Assembly: GCA_016196565.1 (NCBI GenBank)
Contig: JACPXK010000003.1
Location: 1-56,698 of the forward strand
Source of the DNA: Candidatus Omnitrophota bacterium
GTDB lineage: Bacteria; Omnitrophota; Omnitrophia; Omnitrophales; Aquincolibacteriaceae
DNA: 56,698 nt
Reading direction: 5' to 3'
This document shows, one piece after another, positions 42,303 to 50,813 of the stretch. A program made the position numbers and the translations under genes. The notes below the pieces were generated by a model. That model worked only from the letters and a program-made list of their open reading frames with translations, was not told the DNA's origin and ran no database searches. Each line of letters starts with the position of its first letter. The first letter of the stretch is position 1.

Positions 42303-42402
42303 GGTTGCTGACCGTCCGGTGGTTTCCTAAAACCACCATTCATCAGCCGAAAAATCGACAGCCCCGATTTCTCCCATAAAATTAATGACAGGAGGAGAAA
42401 TC
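42303..42402 (+). promoter_or_regulatory. Structured radC leader with ribosome-binding-site sequestration
   Basis: Three pairings are visible. GGTGGTTT (42318-42325) pairs with AAACCACC (42330-42337) and may be enclosed by GCTGA (42307-42311)/TCAGC (42343-42347). GATTTCTCC (42366-42374) pairs perfectly with GGAGAAATC (42394-42402), which contains half of the AGGAGGAG ribosome binding site. AAATCG (42352-42357) pairs with CGATTT (42365-42370), which competes for the same bases and would free the site. This has the layout of a switch. Confidence 0.45.
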
Positions 42403-42403
42403 T

Positions 42404-43078
42404 ATGTCGATTAAAAGCTGGCCTAACGTTGAAAGACCACGAGAGCGTTTAATTGAGCAAGGAGCGGAGGTTTTGTCCGAATCCGAGCTTCTCGCCATAC
42501 TGCTTCGAAACGGAATTCACGGCAAAGACGCCGTTGCCCTTTCGCGGGAAATGCTGAAGACCTTCGGTGGATTACGCGGGCTTCTTTCCGCGGGCAAAAA
42601 TGATCTCAAAAAAATTAAAGGCCTCGGATTTGCAAAAATTGCCATTTTGCTGGCGGCAAGTGAAATCGCCAAACGCCAGTTAAAATCCGAAATGATCGGC
42701 AAAAACGTCATCCGGGATCCCCGGTCGGTTTTGAATTATCTCACCTTTTCTCTTCGTGATCATAAACGCGAAATCTTCAAAGTTCTTTTTCTCGACAAGG
42801 GAAATCGAATGATCTGCGAAAAAGATCTTTTTGAGGGAACCATCGATGAAGCGGCAGTTCATCCCAGGGAAGTGGTCAAAGCCGCTCTTGAAAATCATGC
42901 TACCGCGATTATCTTAGTGCACAATCATCCTTCCGGAAGGGCGGAGCCAAGCCCTGAGGATCGCGAGATTACCCGCAGGCTTCAAGCCGCGTGTGCCACA
43001 ATTTCCGTGCGCATTCTTGATCATATTATCATCGGTGACAATCAGCATTTCAGTTTTAACGAACATCAGATGCTTTGA
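42404..43078 (+). CDS. radC: RadC-family JAB-domain protein
   Basis: 224 residues; ATG with AGGAGGAG 6-14 nt upstream. N-terminal helix-hairpin-helix-like part (ELLAILLRNGIHGKDAVALSREMLKTFGGLRGLL ... KIKGLGFAKIAILLAASEIAKRQ) and a C-terminal JAB/MPN domain with the metalloprotease-type motif HNHPSGRAEPSPEDREITRRL. The family is conserved in DNA-repair contexts but its activity is debated. The leader is unusually structured. A promoter for the next gene overlaps its stop codon. Confidence 0.9.
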   Translation: MSIKSWPNVERPRERLIEQGAEVLSESELLAILLRNGIHGKDAVALSREMLKTFGGLRGLLSAGKNDLKKIKGLGFAKIAILLAASEIAKRQLKSEMIGKNVIRDPRSVLNYLTFSLRDHKREIFKVLFLDKGNRMICEKDLFEGTIDEAAVHPREVVKAALENHATAIILVHNHPSGRAEPSPEDREITRRLQAACATISVRILDHIIIGDNQHFSFNEHQML

Positions 43079-43102
43079 AAAGTTCCTTCCGCCGGGTATA
43101 AT
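43075..43102 (+). promoter_or_regulatory. Strong sigma-70 promoter of the second glycan cluster
   Basis: TTGAAA (43075-43080), 16-bp spacer, TATAAT (43097-43102). The -35 includes the radC stop codon. Start near 43109 leaves a leader of only ~13 nt before ATG 43122. Confidence 0.7.
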
Positions 43103-43121
43103 CAAGCCCGTCCATAAACCT

Positions 43122-43703
43122 ATGATTTCTCATCAGCATAAATTCATTTTTGTCGAAATTCAGAAAACAGCAAGCAAGACCGTACGTACCACCTTAGGCG
43201 CTAAACACGCGGATCATTTCACCGTTCAAAAACTGATTGAGCAGCATGGAAAACCGGTGTGGGAGGAATATTTTACTTTTACTTTCGTCAGAAACCCTTG
43301 GGCCCGCCTTGTCTCAGGTTATTTTTTCCGTCGTGATGGGGGAAACGGGTCTGGAAAAGATCTGGATTGGGCCAAGCTTTATCCGCCGACATTTAAGGAA
43401 TTTTGTTCCAATCTCGAATTTTTTCAAAATATTCCGGGAGAAAATATGTTCATCACCCAATACGACTGGCTTGCTACGATGGAAGGCAAAATCGAATTGG
43501 ATTATCTCGGCCGTTATGAAACGCTGGATCAAGATTGGGAGGCTATTTGCAAGCGGCTTACTTTTTCCTTCCAGGCCCTCCCGAAGATTAATGTAGGAAG
43601 GCATGATTCCTATCAAGCCTATTATGATTCCCAGACGCGGGAGATAGTTGCAGAACATTATCAAAAAGACATTGAGTATTTTGGTTATACCTTTGACCGG
43701 TGA
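43122..43703 (+). CDS. Sulfotransferase family 2-like protein
   Basis: 193 residues from ATG 43122. The 5'-phosphosulfate-binding loop FVEIQKTASKTVRTTL and the 3'-phosphate region FTFVRNPWARLVSGYFF are the two PAPS-binding hallmarks of Golgi-type (Sulfotransfer_2) carbohydrate sulfotransferases; FCSNLEFF and the C-terminal segments also fit. It would transfer sulfate from PAPS to a sugar hydroxyl of the glycan made by the cluster. It is first in the operon after a strong promoter and has a very short leader with no ribosome binding site. Confidence 0.8.
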   Translation: MISHQHKFIFVEIQKTASKTVRTTLGAKHADHFTVQKLIEQHGKPVWEEYFTFTFVRNPWARLVSGYFFRRDGGNGSGKDLDWAKLYPPTFKEFCSNLEFFQNIPGENMFITQYDWLATMEGKIELDYLGRYETLDQDWEAICKRLTFSFQALPKINVGRHDSYQAYYDSQTREIVAEHYQKDIEYFGYTFDR

Positions 43704-43713
43704 ATCTCCGCTT

Positions 43714-45429
43714 ATGAAAATTTGCCTGACAACTTATTACGACGAATCGTATCAAACATTGGGGGATATGTGCTGGAGTTCCATTAAGAAATACGCCGCA
43801 CGATATGGTTATTCCTGCGAACGTTTCCAAGCCATCGAATCAGACCGCCCGAAACCCTGGAATAAAATTCTCGTGATCTCAAAACTTTTTGATCGGGGTT
43901 ATGACTATGTTTTTTGGCTGGATGCCGACGCGCTGTTTGTGCGTTTTGACCGGGACATTTCCAGCGAAATTGAAGAAGGCAAGGATTTGTATTTGGTAAA
44001 GCATTATCGCCTGGGCGGGGAAGTCCCTAATACGGGAGTGATGCTCATCCGTAATTGCCAAGAAAGCCGCGATCTTTTGCAAAAAATGTGGGATTGCAAG
44101 CATCATTTAAACTGTTATTGGTGGGAAAACGCGGCCTTCATCGAAGTGGCGGGGCTTGCGGGGCTTGTGCCTGAATCACGGCGTTTTATGTTTAGCCCGG
44201 AAATATTATCGCAATCCCCGGACCCGGCAATAAAGCGCAAAATCAAATGGCTTAGCGTGAGGTGGAATCACACCCCAGTGAGTCCGCCTATTTCTGATTT
44301 CATCATACGCCATTATGCCGGCGCCTCTCATCAGGAACGTCTGGAAGGAATGGCTGGAGAAATCCGGAAGACCAGTCTCTTCTATTACTTCAAGGAGTCC
44401 CTCATTAACAGATTCAGAAAAAAAATAAAACATCTCTGGCCACTCCGGCATTCCGGGGTTCGTCACAAATTGCGGCGTATGGGAAAAGTGCTTCAGAAAA
44501 AAAAGAAACCGCGAGTTCTTTTCGATCTACGGAGAGCGGGTATTGGAAATATGATTGAAGCCACGCCGGCTATCAAAGCGCTAAAACAGCTTTATCCTGA
44601 TAGTGCGATGGACTTATGGACAAGTCCCAAAGAGCTGTTAACTCCTGGCCCGGGTGCGCCGGACATTCATCATATTTATTCGACGGAAGAAATTCCACCG
44701 GATCTCGATCATTATGATCTCCGGTTTAATCTCACGTATGATCTGGCTCAGTCGAATCGTGTTTTGGGCAATGCGATTTGGATCAAACCTCCTTTAGATC
44801 AAAGCGAGGAAGATTATTATTTGGATAGAATACGCTGGCTTGGTTACAAAGGGCCGAAGCCGGCGTATTATGCTGCCGTCAAGCCCGTGGATTTGGATTT
44901 TCCGCCGGAACGGTTGAAAATAGCCATTGTCAATTGCGGGAAAGAAGAAAATATGGGCTTGCGCGGTGAAAGCAAACGCTGGCCTTACTACAATCAATTG
45001 ATCCATCAGTTGATGGAAAAGGCCCAAGTTCAAATTTATTTAATTGGAAGTGCCAGGGATGAATATCTCCTGACGGTTGCTTCAGACCGTGTCATCGATT
45101 GCAGGGGAAAATACAGCCTTCCTCAAACCGCTTTTATCTTGAAGCAATGTGATCTTGCCATTGGCAATGACTGCGGGCCGATGCGTATGGCCAATGCCGT
45201 GGGAACAAAATGCTATATCCTTTGGGGGCCGACTTCGGAGATAAAAAATGCTTATCAAGGCGATTATGTTTCGATTTTTAATCCGAATCTGGACTGCCGG
45301 CCCTGTCAAGGTGCAGGGCGAGACCAAGAATGTCAAAGCCAGGAATGTCTTTACGGGCTTTATCCGAATGATGTTTTATGCAAAATCGAAGAAATCGAAT
45401 CTTATTCCTATGAGCTTCTTACTCGATGA
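43714..45429 (+). CDS. Two-domain glycosyltransferase (GT34-like plus GT9)
   Basis: 571 residues from ATG 43714, 10 nt after the sulfotransferase stop. Residues ~1-230: GT-A domain like galactosyltransferase GMA12/MNN10 (YAARYGYSCERF, WNKILVISKLFDRGYDYVFWLDADALFV with the DxD motif, PNTGVMLIRN). Residues ~265-560: GT9 heptosyltransferase-like domain (GIGNMIEATPAIKALKQLYPDSAMDLWTS, AIGNDCGPMRMANAVGTKCYILWGPTS), ending in the cysteine-rich segment (LDCRPCQ...CQSQECL) often seen in GT9. The fusion suggests consecutive sugar addition by one polypeptide. Confidence 0.8.
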   Translation: MKICLTTYYDESYQTLGDMCWSSIKKYAARYGYSCERFQAIESDRPKPWNKILVISKLFDRGYDYVFWLDADALFVRFDRDISSEIEEGKDLYLVKHYRLGGEVPNTGVMLIRNCQESRDLLQKMWDCKHHLNCYWWENAAFIEVAGLAGLVPESRRFMFSPEILSQSPDPAIKRKIKWLSVRWNHTPVSPPISDFIIRHYAGASHQERLEGMAGEIRKTSLFYYFKESLINRFRKKIKHLWPLRHSGVRHKLRRMGKVLQKKKKPRVLFDLRRAGIGNMIEATPAIKALKQLYPDSAMDLWTSPKELLTPGPGAPDIHHIYSTEEIPPDLDHYDLRFNLTYDLAQSNRVLGNAIWIKPPLDQSEEDYYLDRIRWLGYKGPKPAYYAAVKPVDLDFPPERLKIAIVNCGKEENMGLRGESKRWPYYNQLIHQLMEKAQVQIYLIGSARDEYLLTVASDRVIDCRGKYSLPQTAFILKQCDLAIGNDCGPMRMANAVGTKCYILWGPTSEIKNAYQGDYVSIFNPNLDCRPCQGAGRDQECQSQECLYGLYPNDVLCKIEEIESYSYELLTR

Positions 45430-46391
45430 AAAACTCATCGGCTGACGCGCCTTACTTGTCGGTGATCATTGCGGTTTATAATGAAGTTGAAAATTTACCC
45501 CTCTTGCTAGAATCCCTTTCCGGCGTCCTTGAAACCATGTCCTCTTCCTACGAAATTATTGCCGTCGATGACGGGTCCACGGACGGTTCCGATCAATTTC
45601 TAAAAAAAGAAGCTGCCAATTATCCTTATCTTCGAGCCGTACTGCTTCGCCGCAATTACGGTCAAACGGCTGCTTTTGCGGCGGGCTTCCGGCATGCGCT
45701 CGGTCAAGTGATTGTGACTATGGATGGGGACCTTCAAAATGACCCGTCCGATATTCCTTCGCTTCTTGCCAAACTTGAAGAGGGCTACGACCTGGTGACT
45801 GGCTGGCGGCAGAATCGCCAGGATTCGATGCTGACAAGAATTGTCCCTTCTCAAATTGCTAATGGAATAATCAGCCGCGTCTTTGGTCTCAAATTGCATG
45901 ATTGCGGCTGCTCCTTAAAGGCTTTCCGCTCTGAGATTGTTTCCAATCTTCATTTATACGGAGAGCTGCATCGGTTTATTCCTATTTTGGCCTACGTGGA
46001 AGGTGCCCGGGTGGCTGAAATTCCTGTGCGTCATCATGCGCGCCGGTTCGGACATAGCAAATACGGTATCAAACGTGTGTTTTCCACCTTAATGGATTTG
46101 TTGACCGTATTTTTTCTAAAAAAAATCATGACCCGGCCCATGCATCTTTTCGGGCTTCCCGGAATTTTTTGCCTGATTTCAGGAATTTTTATCGGTGCTT
46201 ACATGACACTTTTGAAACTTGGGTTTCATCAAGCGATTGGGCATCGTCCTTTGCTGCTTTTGTCCGTCTTGCTGGTTTTGGCGGGAGTACAATTATTTTG
46301 TTTTGGAATTCTTGCGGAACTGTTAATGCGTATCTATCATGAATCCCAACACAAACCCATCTACGGAGTCAAAGAAGTTATTGAAGCTTAG
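45426..46391 (+). CDS. GT2 polyprenyl-phosphate glycosyltransferase (ArnC/DPMS-like)
   Basis: 321 residues; ATGA overlap with the preceding gene. GT2 domain: SVIIAVYNEVENLPLLLESL, IIAVDDGSTDGS, VTMDGDLQNDPSDIP (DxD) and VTGWRQNRQDS with KLHDCGCSLKAFR, all typical of dolichyl/undecaprenyl-phosphate sugar synthases. Two C-terminal membrane helices (~235-255, ~272-292). It would load a sugar onto polyprenyl phosphate as a donor for the GT-C enzyme encoded just downstream. Confidence 0.88.
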   Translation: MKNSSADAPYLSVIIAVYNEVENLPLLLESLSGVLETMSSSYEIIAVDDGSTDGSDQFLKKEAANYPYLRAVLLRRNYGQTAAFAAGFRHALGQVIVTMDGDLQNDPSDIPSLLAKLEEGYDLVTGWRQNRQDSMLTRIVPSQIANGIISRVFGLKLHDCGCSLKAFRSEIVSNLHLYGELHRFIPILAYVEGARVAEIPVRHHARRFGHSKYGIKRVFSTLMDLLTVFFLKKIMTRPMHLFGLPGIFCLISGIFIGAYMTLLKLGFHQAIGHRPLLLLSVLLVLAGVQLFCFGILAELLMRIYHESQHKPIYGVKEVIEA

Positions 46392-47868
46392 CATTCAACA
46401 AACAAATTCCCTCGAAGTTTTCTATAAGCCGGCATGGTTTTTGGTTATCCTTTTAGGTTTGGCCGCCATCCTTTATTTCTATCAGCTTGGCGCGGAAAGC
46501 CTATGGATTGATGAAATCTACAGTGTTTTCGACGCTCAAAATAAAAGTGTGGTGAATCTTTTAATTCATAGCAGCCGGCCAGTTTATCTTATCTTATTAA
46601 AAATCTGGATGCGATTTGGTAGCGGCGAGACGTGGCTGCGCAGCTTGAATATTCCCTTTGGTTTGGGCAGTGTCTTTCTTATTTATCAACTGGGGCGCCG
46701 GACGGCTGGAAAATCCACGGGGTTGATTGCGGCCTTTCTTCTGACTTTTTCTGTGCTTTTCATTAATCATGTGCAAGAAGTTCGTATGTATGCCTCCAGC
46801 ATTTTTTGGGGCTTGGCAAGCTCCCTTGCCCTCATCCGCGCTCTCGAAAAACCGGCCACTTCTTGGATATGCCTATGGGCGATGGGACGTCTTCTGGCGA
46901 TAGGTACGACTCCGATCAATCTCCTGCTTTTGCCGGCCGATGTTTTGATCCTTGGGCTGGAGTTCCGCAAGCCATTGCGGCCGCTTGTTCCGTTTATCGT
47001 TGGGTTTCTAGCCGTTATTTTTTTAGGAAGTCTTTTGTCTTTGCCATTTTTTGCCGCTTTTCCTAAATTCATGAGTCAATGGGTGGCTTTCAATCCAAAA
47101 CCTGACGGCGAAAAGATTTTGGCCCTCCTTACCCGGGAATTTACCGTGGGCCAAGATTTACCTTTTGGAGCCTATCATGGTTTTTATAAGATTCACGGCT
47201 TTCTCCTGGCCGGATTGTTCGGAATTTCTCTTTTTTGCTTGCGCCGCCAACCTCAACTGGGAAAAATTTTAACCTGGGGAATATTTCCCGCCCTTATTGT
47301 TCTAGTAATTTCCTCGGTGTCGAGCTCACTTTGGATTCCCCGTTTTCTATTATTTGTCGCGCCGTATCTCTTCATTCTCATGGCCGCCGGCTTTATTCGG
47401 ATCGCCCATCACAGTAAAAAAATGGCAGCCATCATTGTTTTGATCCACGGGATAGCGGTTGGCGGGGGGCTTTGGAATTACTATGTCTACCCTCAGCGGC
47501 AGGACTGGCGGGGGGTTTTTCAAACCCTCCAAAGTTATCAAAAACCGGATGACATCTTACTGATGTATATTGCCCACGGAGGTCCTGGACGCATTTTGGA
47601 GTATTACTATAAGAATGCCGGACCGGCATATTTTTTTCCCCATGCCAAAAATTTAGCGTTCATAAAAAGGATGCAATCCCAGGAAAAATTATCAGAAATC
47701 ATGGGAACACCTATAAAGACCCGCGTCTGGATTGTTTATCAGTCTCACGGGAAAGTTATGAGCCGGGAAATTTTTTTAAAAAAACTGGAAAGTGAATTTC
47801 ATATTCAGAAACATCAACAATTTTTTGGAAGGATAGAACTTTTTCTTGTCATTCCTCAAAACCGATGA
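46339..47868 (+). CDS. GT-C glycosyltransferase (GT39/ArnT-like)
   Basis: 509 residues; ATG 46339 overlaps the upstream gene by 53 nt, and TTG 46381 with CGGAG ahead is a credible shorter start. Multi-spanning: first helix ~residues 33-50, then LGAESLWIDEIYSVFDAQ carries the conserved acidic residues of the first loop, followed by about ten more helices. A soluble C-terminal part begins near 400. It probably uses the lipid-linked sugar made by the ArnC-like enzyme to modify a glycan or lipid on the outer face of the inner membrane. Confidence 0.78.
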   Translation: MNPNTNPSTESKKLLKLSIQQTNSLEVFYKPAWFLVILLGLAAILYFYQLGAESLWIDEIYSVFDAQNKSVVNLLIHSSRPVYLILLKIWMRFGSGETWLRSLNIPFGLGSVFLIYQLGRRTAGKSTGLIAAFLLTFSVLFINHVQEVRMYASSIFWGLASSLALIRALEKPATSWICLWAMGRLLAIGTTPINLLLLPADVLILGLEFRKPLRPLVPFIVGFLAVIFLGSLLSLPFFAAFPKFMSQWVAFNPKPDGEKILALLTREFTVGQDLPFGAYHGFYKIHGFLLAGLFGISLFCLRRQPQLGKILTWGIFPALIVLVISSVSSSLWIPRFLLFVAPYLFILMAAGFIRIAHHSKKMAAIIVLIHGIAVGGGLWNYYVYPQRQDWRGVFQTLQSYQKPDDILLMYIAHGGPGRILEYYYKNAGPAYFFPHAKNLAFIKRMQSQEKLSEIMGTPIKTRVWIVYQSHGKVMSREIFLKKLESEFHIQKHQQFFGRIELFLVIPQNR

Positions 47869-48800
47869 AGCTAATTTCGAAAATTCCTTGTCAGGCTGAA
47901 GTATGCCCTCTCTGCGGCGAAAAGGGCACGTTTGTCGTGCGAAGCGCCAAAGATTATTTCATTGCCGAGGGAAAATCTCCGGACTTTGACGTAGCGTATT
48001 GTCCGGCATGTCTCACCGGCTATTCGCTTCCTTATTTAAACCCTACCCAGCTTTCATCCTATTATCTGGAAAGTTACGAAGCCTATGTCGCGAAAAAACC
48101 GTTTTCCGCCTATTTCAAAAAACTCAAATACCGTTCGGATTTAAGGCTGCTCGGGAAATTCTTAAAAAAAGAAAACAGGTCTCTTTTTGAAATTGGTGCG
48201 GGACGTGGTGAGTTTTTGCACGAGGCCCGGAAAAGGGGATTCCGTGTCGCGGGCCTTGAGCCTTCGGAACCGGCAGTACGGTTTGCCCAAGAAAAATATG
48301 GAATCACACTTGCTACAGGCCCGGAAGAGGATTTTAACTTTTCTTCGCCGTTTGATGCCGTGGTGTTACGGCATGTGCTGGAGCATTTGCCCGATCCGGC
48401 TTTATCTTTAAGAAAGATTTTTGACCGGGGACTTAAAACCGGCGGCGTTTTGATGTTGAAACTGCCGCGCCTAGATTCCTGGGAAGCGAAGTGGTTTGGA
48501 AAATTCTGGCGGGGTTTGGATTTGCCGCGCCACCGCACGCATTTTACGAAAACCGGAATACTCAAACTTCTCGAGAAAACCGGATTTCGTGAAATCAAAA
48601 TTTATTCCGAGGTGATTCCCTCCGACATTGCCGGCAGCATCGGCTATTATTCGATTTACGGCAGCGGAAGGTTTTTGAAGCCGTCGGCGAAATTTTTTCA
48701 GAAACTGCCGCTTGCTGTCCGGTGGCTGGCGGCCCAGGTTTTTGGGGTGGTGCTATCGCCGCTACGGCCCGGCCGCATGATTGTGATTGCTAAGAAGTAA
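47865..48800 (+). CDS. SAM-dependent methyltransferase with N-terminal zinc ribbon
   Basis: 311 residues; starts in ATGA overlap. An N-terminal zinc-ribbon-like knuckle (CPLCGEK and CPAC) precedes a Rossmann methyltransferase with motif I LFEIGAGRGEFLHEARKRGFRVAGLEPS and the post-motif VVLRHVLEHLPDP. This architecture (Methyltransf_13/23-like with zinc knuckle) is usual in glycan clusters, where it O- or N-methylates sugars. A C-terminal amphipathic segment is rich in aromatic residues. Confidence 0.82.
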   Translation: MKLISKIPCQAEVCPLCGEKGTFVVRSAKDYFIAEGKSPDFDVAYCPACLTGYSLPYLNPTQLSSYYLESYEAYVAKKPFSAYFKKLKYRSDLRLLGKFLKKENRSLFEIGAGRGEFLHEARKRGFRVAGLEPSEPAVRFAQEKYGITLATGPEEDFNFSSPFDAVVLRHVLEHLPDPALSLRKIFDRGLKTGGVLMLKLPRLDSWEAKWFGKFWRGLDLPRHRTHFTKTGILKLLEKTGFREIKIYSEVIPSDIAGSIGYYSIYGSGRFLKPSAKFFQKLPLAVRWLAAQVFGVVLSPLRPGRMIVIAKK

Positions 48801-48814
48801 GGGGAATGGATCAA

Positions 48815-50020
48815 ATGAAAATTCTGATGGTTGCTCCGACGCCCTTTTTTGCCGATCGTGGATGCCATGCCCGAATCCTTGGAGAAGCAAGGGCTCTCAA
48901 AATTTTGGGACATGAAGTTGTCATTGCCACTTATCCCCTGGGCCGGGACATCCCCGATGTGAAAACGGTCAGGACTTGGCCGGTTCCCTGGTATAAAAAA
49001 TTGAGCGCGGGGCCGTCATGGCATAAGTACTACATTGACTTAATGCTTCTATCATTGGTTCGTGGGCAAATTCAAAGCTGGCGACCGGACATCATTCACG
49101 CCCATCTTCATGAGGGTGCTTGCATTGCCCGTTTGGCAGCCGGAAGAAAAAATATCCCGGTTCTTCTGGATTATCAGGGAAGTCTCACGCAAGAAGTTGT
49201 CGCGCATGGATTCACAAACCCAAAAAGCGTGCATTATAAAATTCTTAGCCGGATAGAAGAATGGATTGAAACAAAAGTCGACGGGATTGTTACCAGCACA
49301 CAACATAGCGCTACGCGGCTTATTCATAAGCACCCCCTATTGAAAGACCGTATTCATCCCTTGCCGGATGCCGTTGATACGACAATATTTCGTCCGGGCC
49401 TGAGCGGCATGAATGTTCGCGCAAAATTCGGCATTCCTTCCGGCATTCCGCTTGTCCTTTATGCCGGATCGCTCAATTCATACCAGGGGATTGACCTCAT
49501 GCTCAAGGCCTTCGCGAAAATTAAATCCCGGAAGCAATTTCATGCCTTGATCATTGGCTATCCTCAGGAATCCTATTATCAGGAAATGGCGAAATCGCTG
49601 GGATTAAGCCAGCAAGTGACATTTACCGGACGCATTCCATTTGACCAGTTACCTTTCTATTTAAGCGCGGCGAAAATCGCATTGAGCCCTAAACTATCTG
49701 AAACCGAAGGCAATGAAAAACTGCATTCTTATATGGCATCAGGCCTCGCCACGGTCCTATTTGATTCTCCCGCAAACCGCGAAATCGCGGGGGATACCGC
49801 ACTTTTTGCCGAAAAAATGACTGCGGATTCTTTGGCGCAAAGTCTCGAAAACCTTCTCGATAATCAGGAGCTGCAAGAGAAACTCTCAAGGCACGCACGG
49901 CAAAGGGCAGAACAATATTTTGATTGGGCAAAAAGGGCCGAGGATTTGAATAGGATCTACACGGACATCTTAAAAACGAGCATGAACAAATGGGCCAATG
50001 CGTGTACAATGACGGTTTAA
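48815..50020 (+). CDS. GT4 glycosyltransferase
   Basis: 401 residues from ATG 48815, which has AAGGGG 10 nt upstream; ATG 48806 is in frame and possible. GT-B fold: KILMVAPTPFFADRGCHARILGEARALKILGHEVVIAT at the N-terminus, IIHAHLHEGACIA, and a donor-site half with LVLYAGSLNSYQGIDLMLKAFA and KLSETEGNEKLHSYMASGLATV. The E-x7-E motif is present in degenerate form (SETEGNEKLHSYMASG). Likely a retaining cytoplasmic sugar transferase for the exported glycan, given that the ABC permease follows 1 nt after its stop. Confidence 0.85.
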   Translation: MKILMVAPTPFFADRGCHARILGEARALKILGHEVVIATYPLGRDIPDVKTVRTWPVPWYKKLSAGPSWHKYYIDLMLLSLVRGQIQSWRPDIIHAHLHEGACIARLAAGRKNIPVLLDYQGSLTQEVVAHGFTNPKSVHYKILSRIEEWIETKVDGIVTSTQHSATRLIHKHPLLKDRIHPLPDAVDTTIFRPGLSGMNVRAKFGIPSGIPLVLYAGSLNSYQGIDLMLKAFAKIKSRKQFHALIIGYPQESYYQEMAKSLGLSQQVTFTGRIPFDQLPFYLSAAKIALSPKLSETEGNEKLHSYMASGLATVLFDSPANREIAGDTALFAEKMTADSLAQSLENLLDNQELQEKLSRHARQRAEQYFDWAKRAEDLNRIYTDILKTSMNKWANACTMTV

Positions 50021-50021
50021 A

Positions 50022-50813
50022 ATGATAAAAAATACCGGCTGGAAAAGATGGAAACGCCACCTTAACCTCTTTAACGTACTCTCCCACATGCATATGCGCA
50101 CGAATGACTACCGGACATTTCTCGGAGCGCTCTGGAGTTTTCTTGGGCCGGTCATTACCTTTGCCGTGCTTTATTTTATTTTCGTTGATCGTTTCGGAAA
50201 AGAAGTCTCATTATTTTCTTTGAAGCTTTTAGTCGGCGTGGTTGCGGTTAATTTTTTTAACGCCGTGGTGCGCATTTTGATGGGGGCTGTGCGTCAGAGC
50301 CGCGAAGTGGCCGTGGATTGTATCGTACCCTCCGAGATCTTTATCGCGGCGCCTCTGGTCGTGCCTTTGACCAAATTTTTGGTTGAAATCACACTCTGCC
50401 TTGTCGTGGCATTTTTTATGGGAGTTTTGAGACTTGAAAATATCCCTTGGATTTTACTCAACACCTTTTTCTTCTGCATCCTGGCTTGCGGTTTTGCCCT
50501 GATTCTAGGAGTGCTCAATTTTCTGGCCGCGGATGTAAGCGAAATCTGGAGCCGGATCGAAACGCTTCTACTTTTCGTCACCCCGGTTTTTTATTCGCTG
50601 AACTCCATATCGCCGCTCGCTCAAAAAATGGTCCTTTGGCTGAACCCGGTGACCGCTTTTGTCTTAAGTTTTCAAACGCTTGTTTCCGCAGATACGGTGC
50701 CGGGATGGGATAACGGCCTCGTGGGAAGAGGGATTGCGTATGCCCTGGTATTTTTGGGCTTCGGTTATTATTTGCTGAAAAAATTTGAAAAACAAATTTT
50801 GGAAATTGTATGA
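50022..50813 (+). CDS. ABC-2 polysaccharide exporter permease (Wzm-like)
   Basis: 263 residues with six hydrophobic helices typical of ABC-2 permeases. N-terminal cytoplasmic part with HMRTNDYRTFLGALWSFLGPVITF is the usual amphipathic lead into the first helix, and FAIILGVLNFLAADVSEIWSRIETLLLFVTPVFYSLNSI shows the family's conserved re-entrant-like segment. It pairs with the ATPase encoded in ATGA overlap downstream to export a lipid-linked polysaccharide or teichoic-acid-like polymer across the inner membrane. Confidence 0.85.
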   Translation: MIKNTGWKRWKRHLNLFNVLSHMHMRTNDYRTFLGALWSFLGPVITFAVLYFIFVDRFGKEVSLFSLKLLVGVVAVNFFNAVVRILMGAVRQSREVAVDCIVPSEIFIAAPLVVPLTKFLVEITLCLVVAFFMGVLRLENIPWILLNTFFFCILACGFALILGVLNFLAADVSEIWSRIETLLLFVTPVFYSLNSISPLAQKMVLWLNPVTAFVLSFQTLVSADTVPGWDNGLVGRGIAYALVFLGFGYYLLKKFEKQILEIV

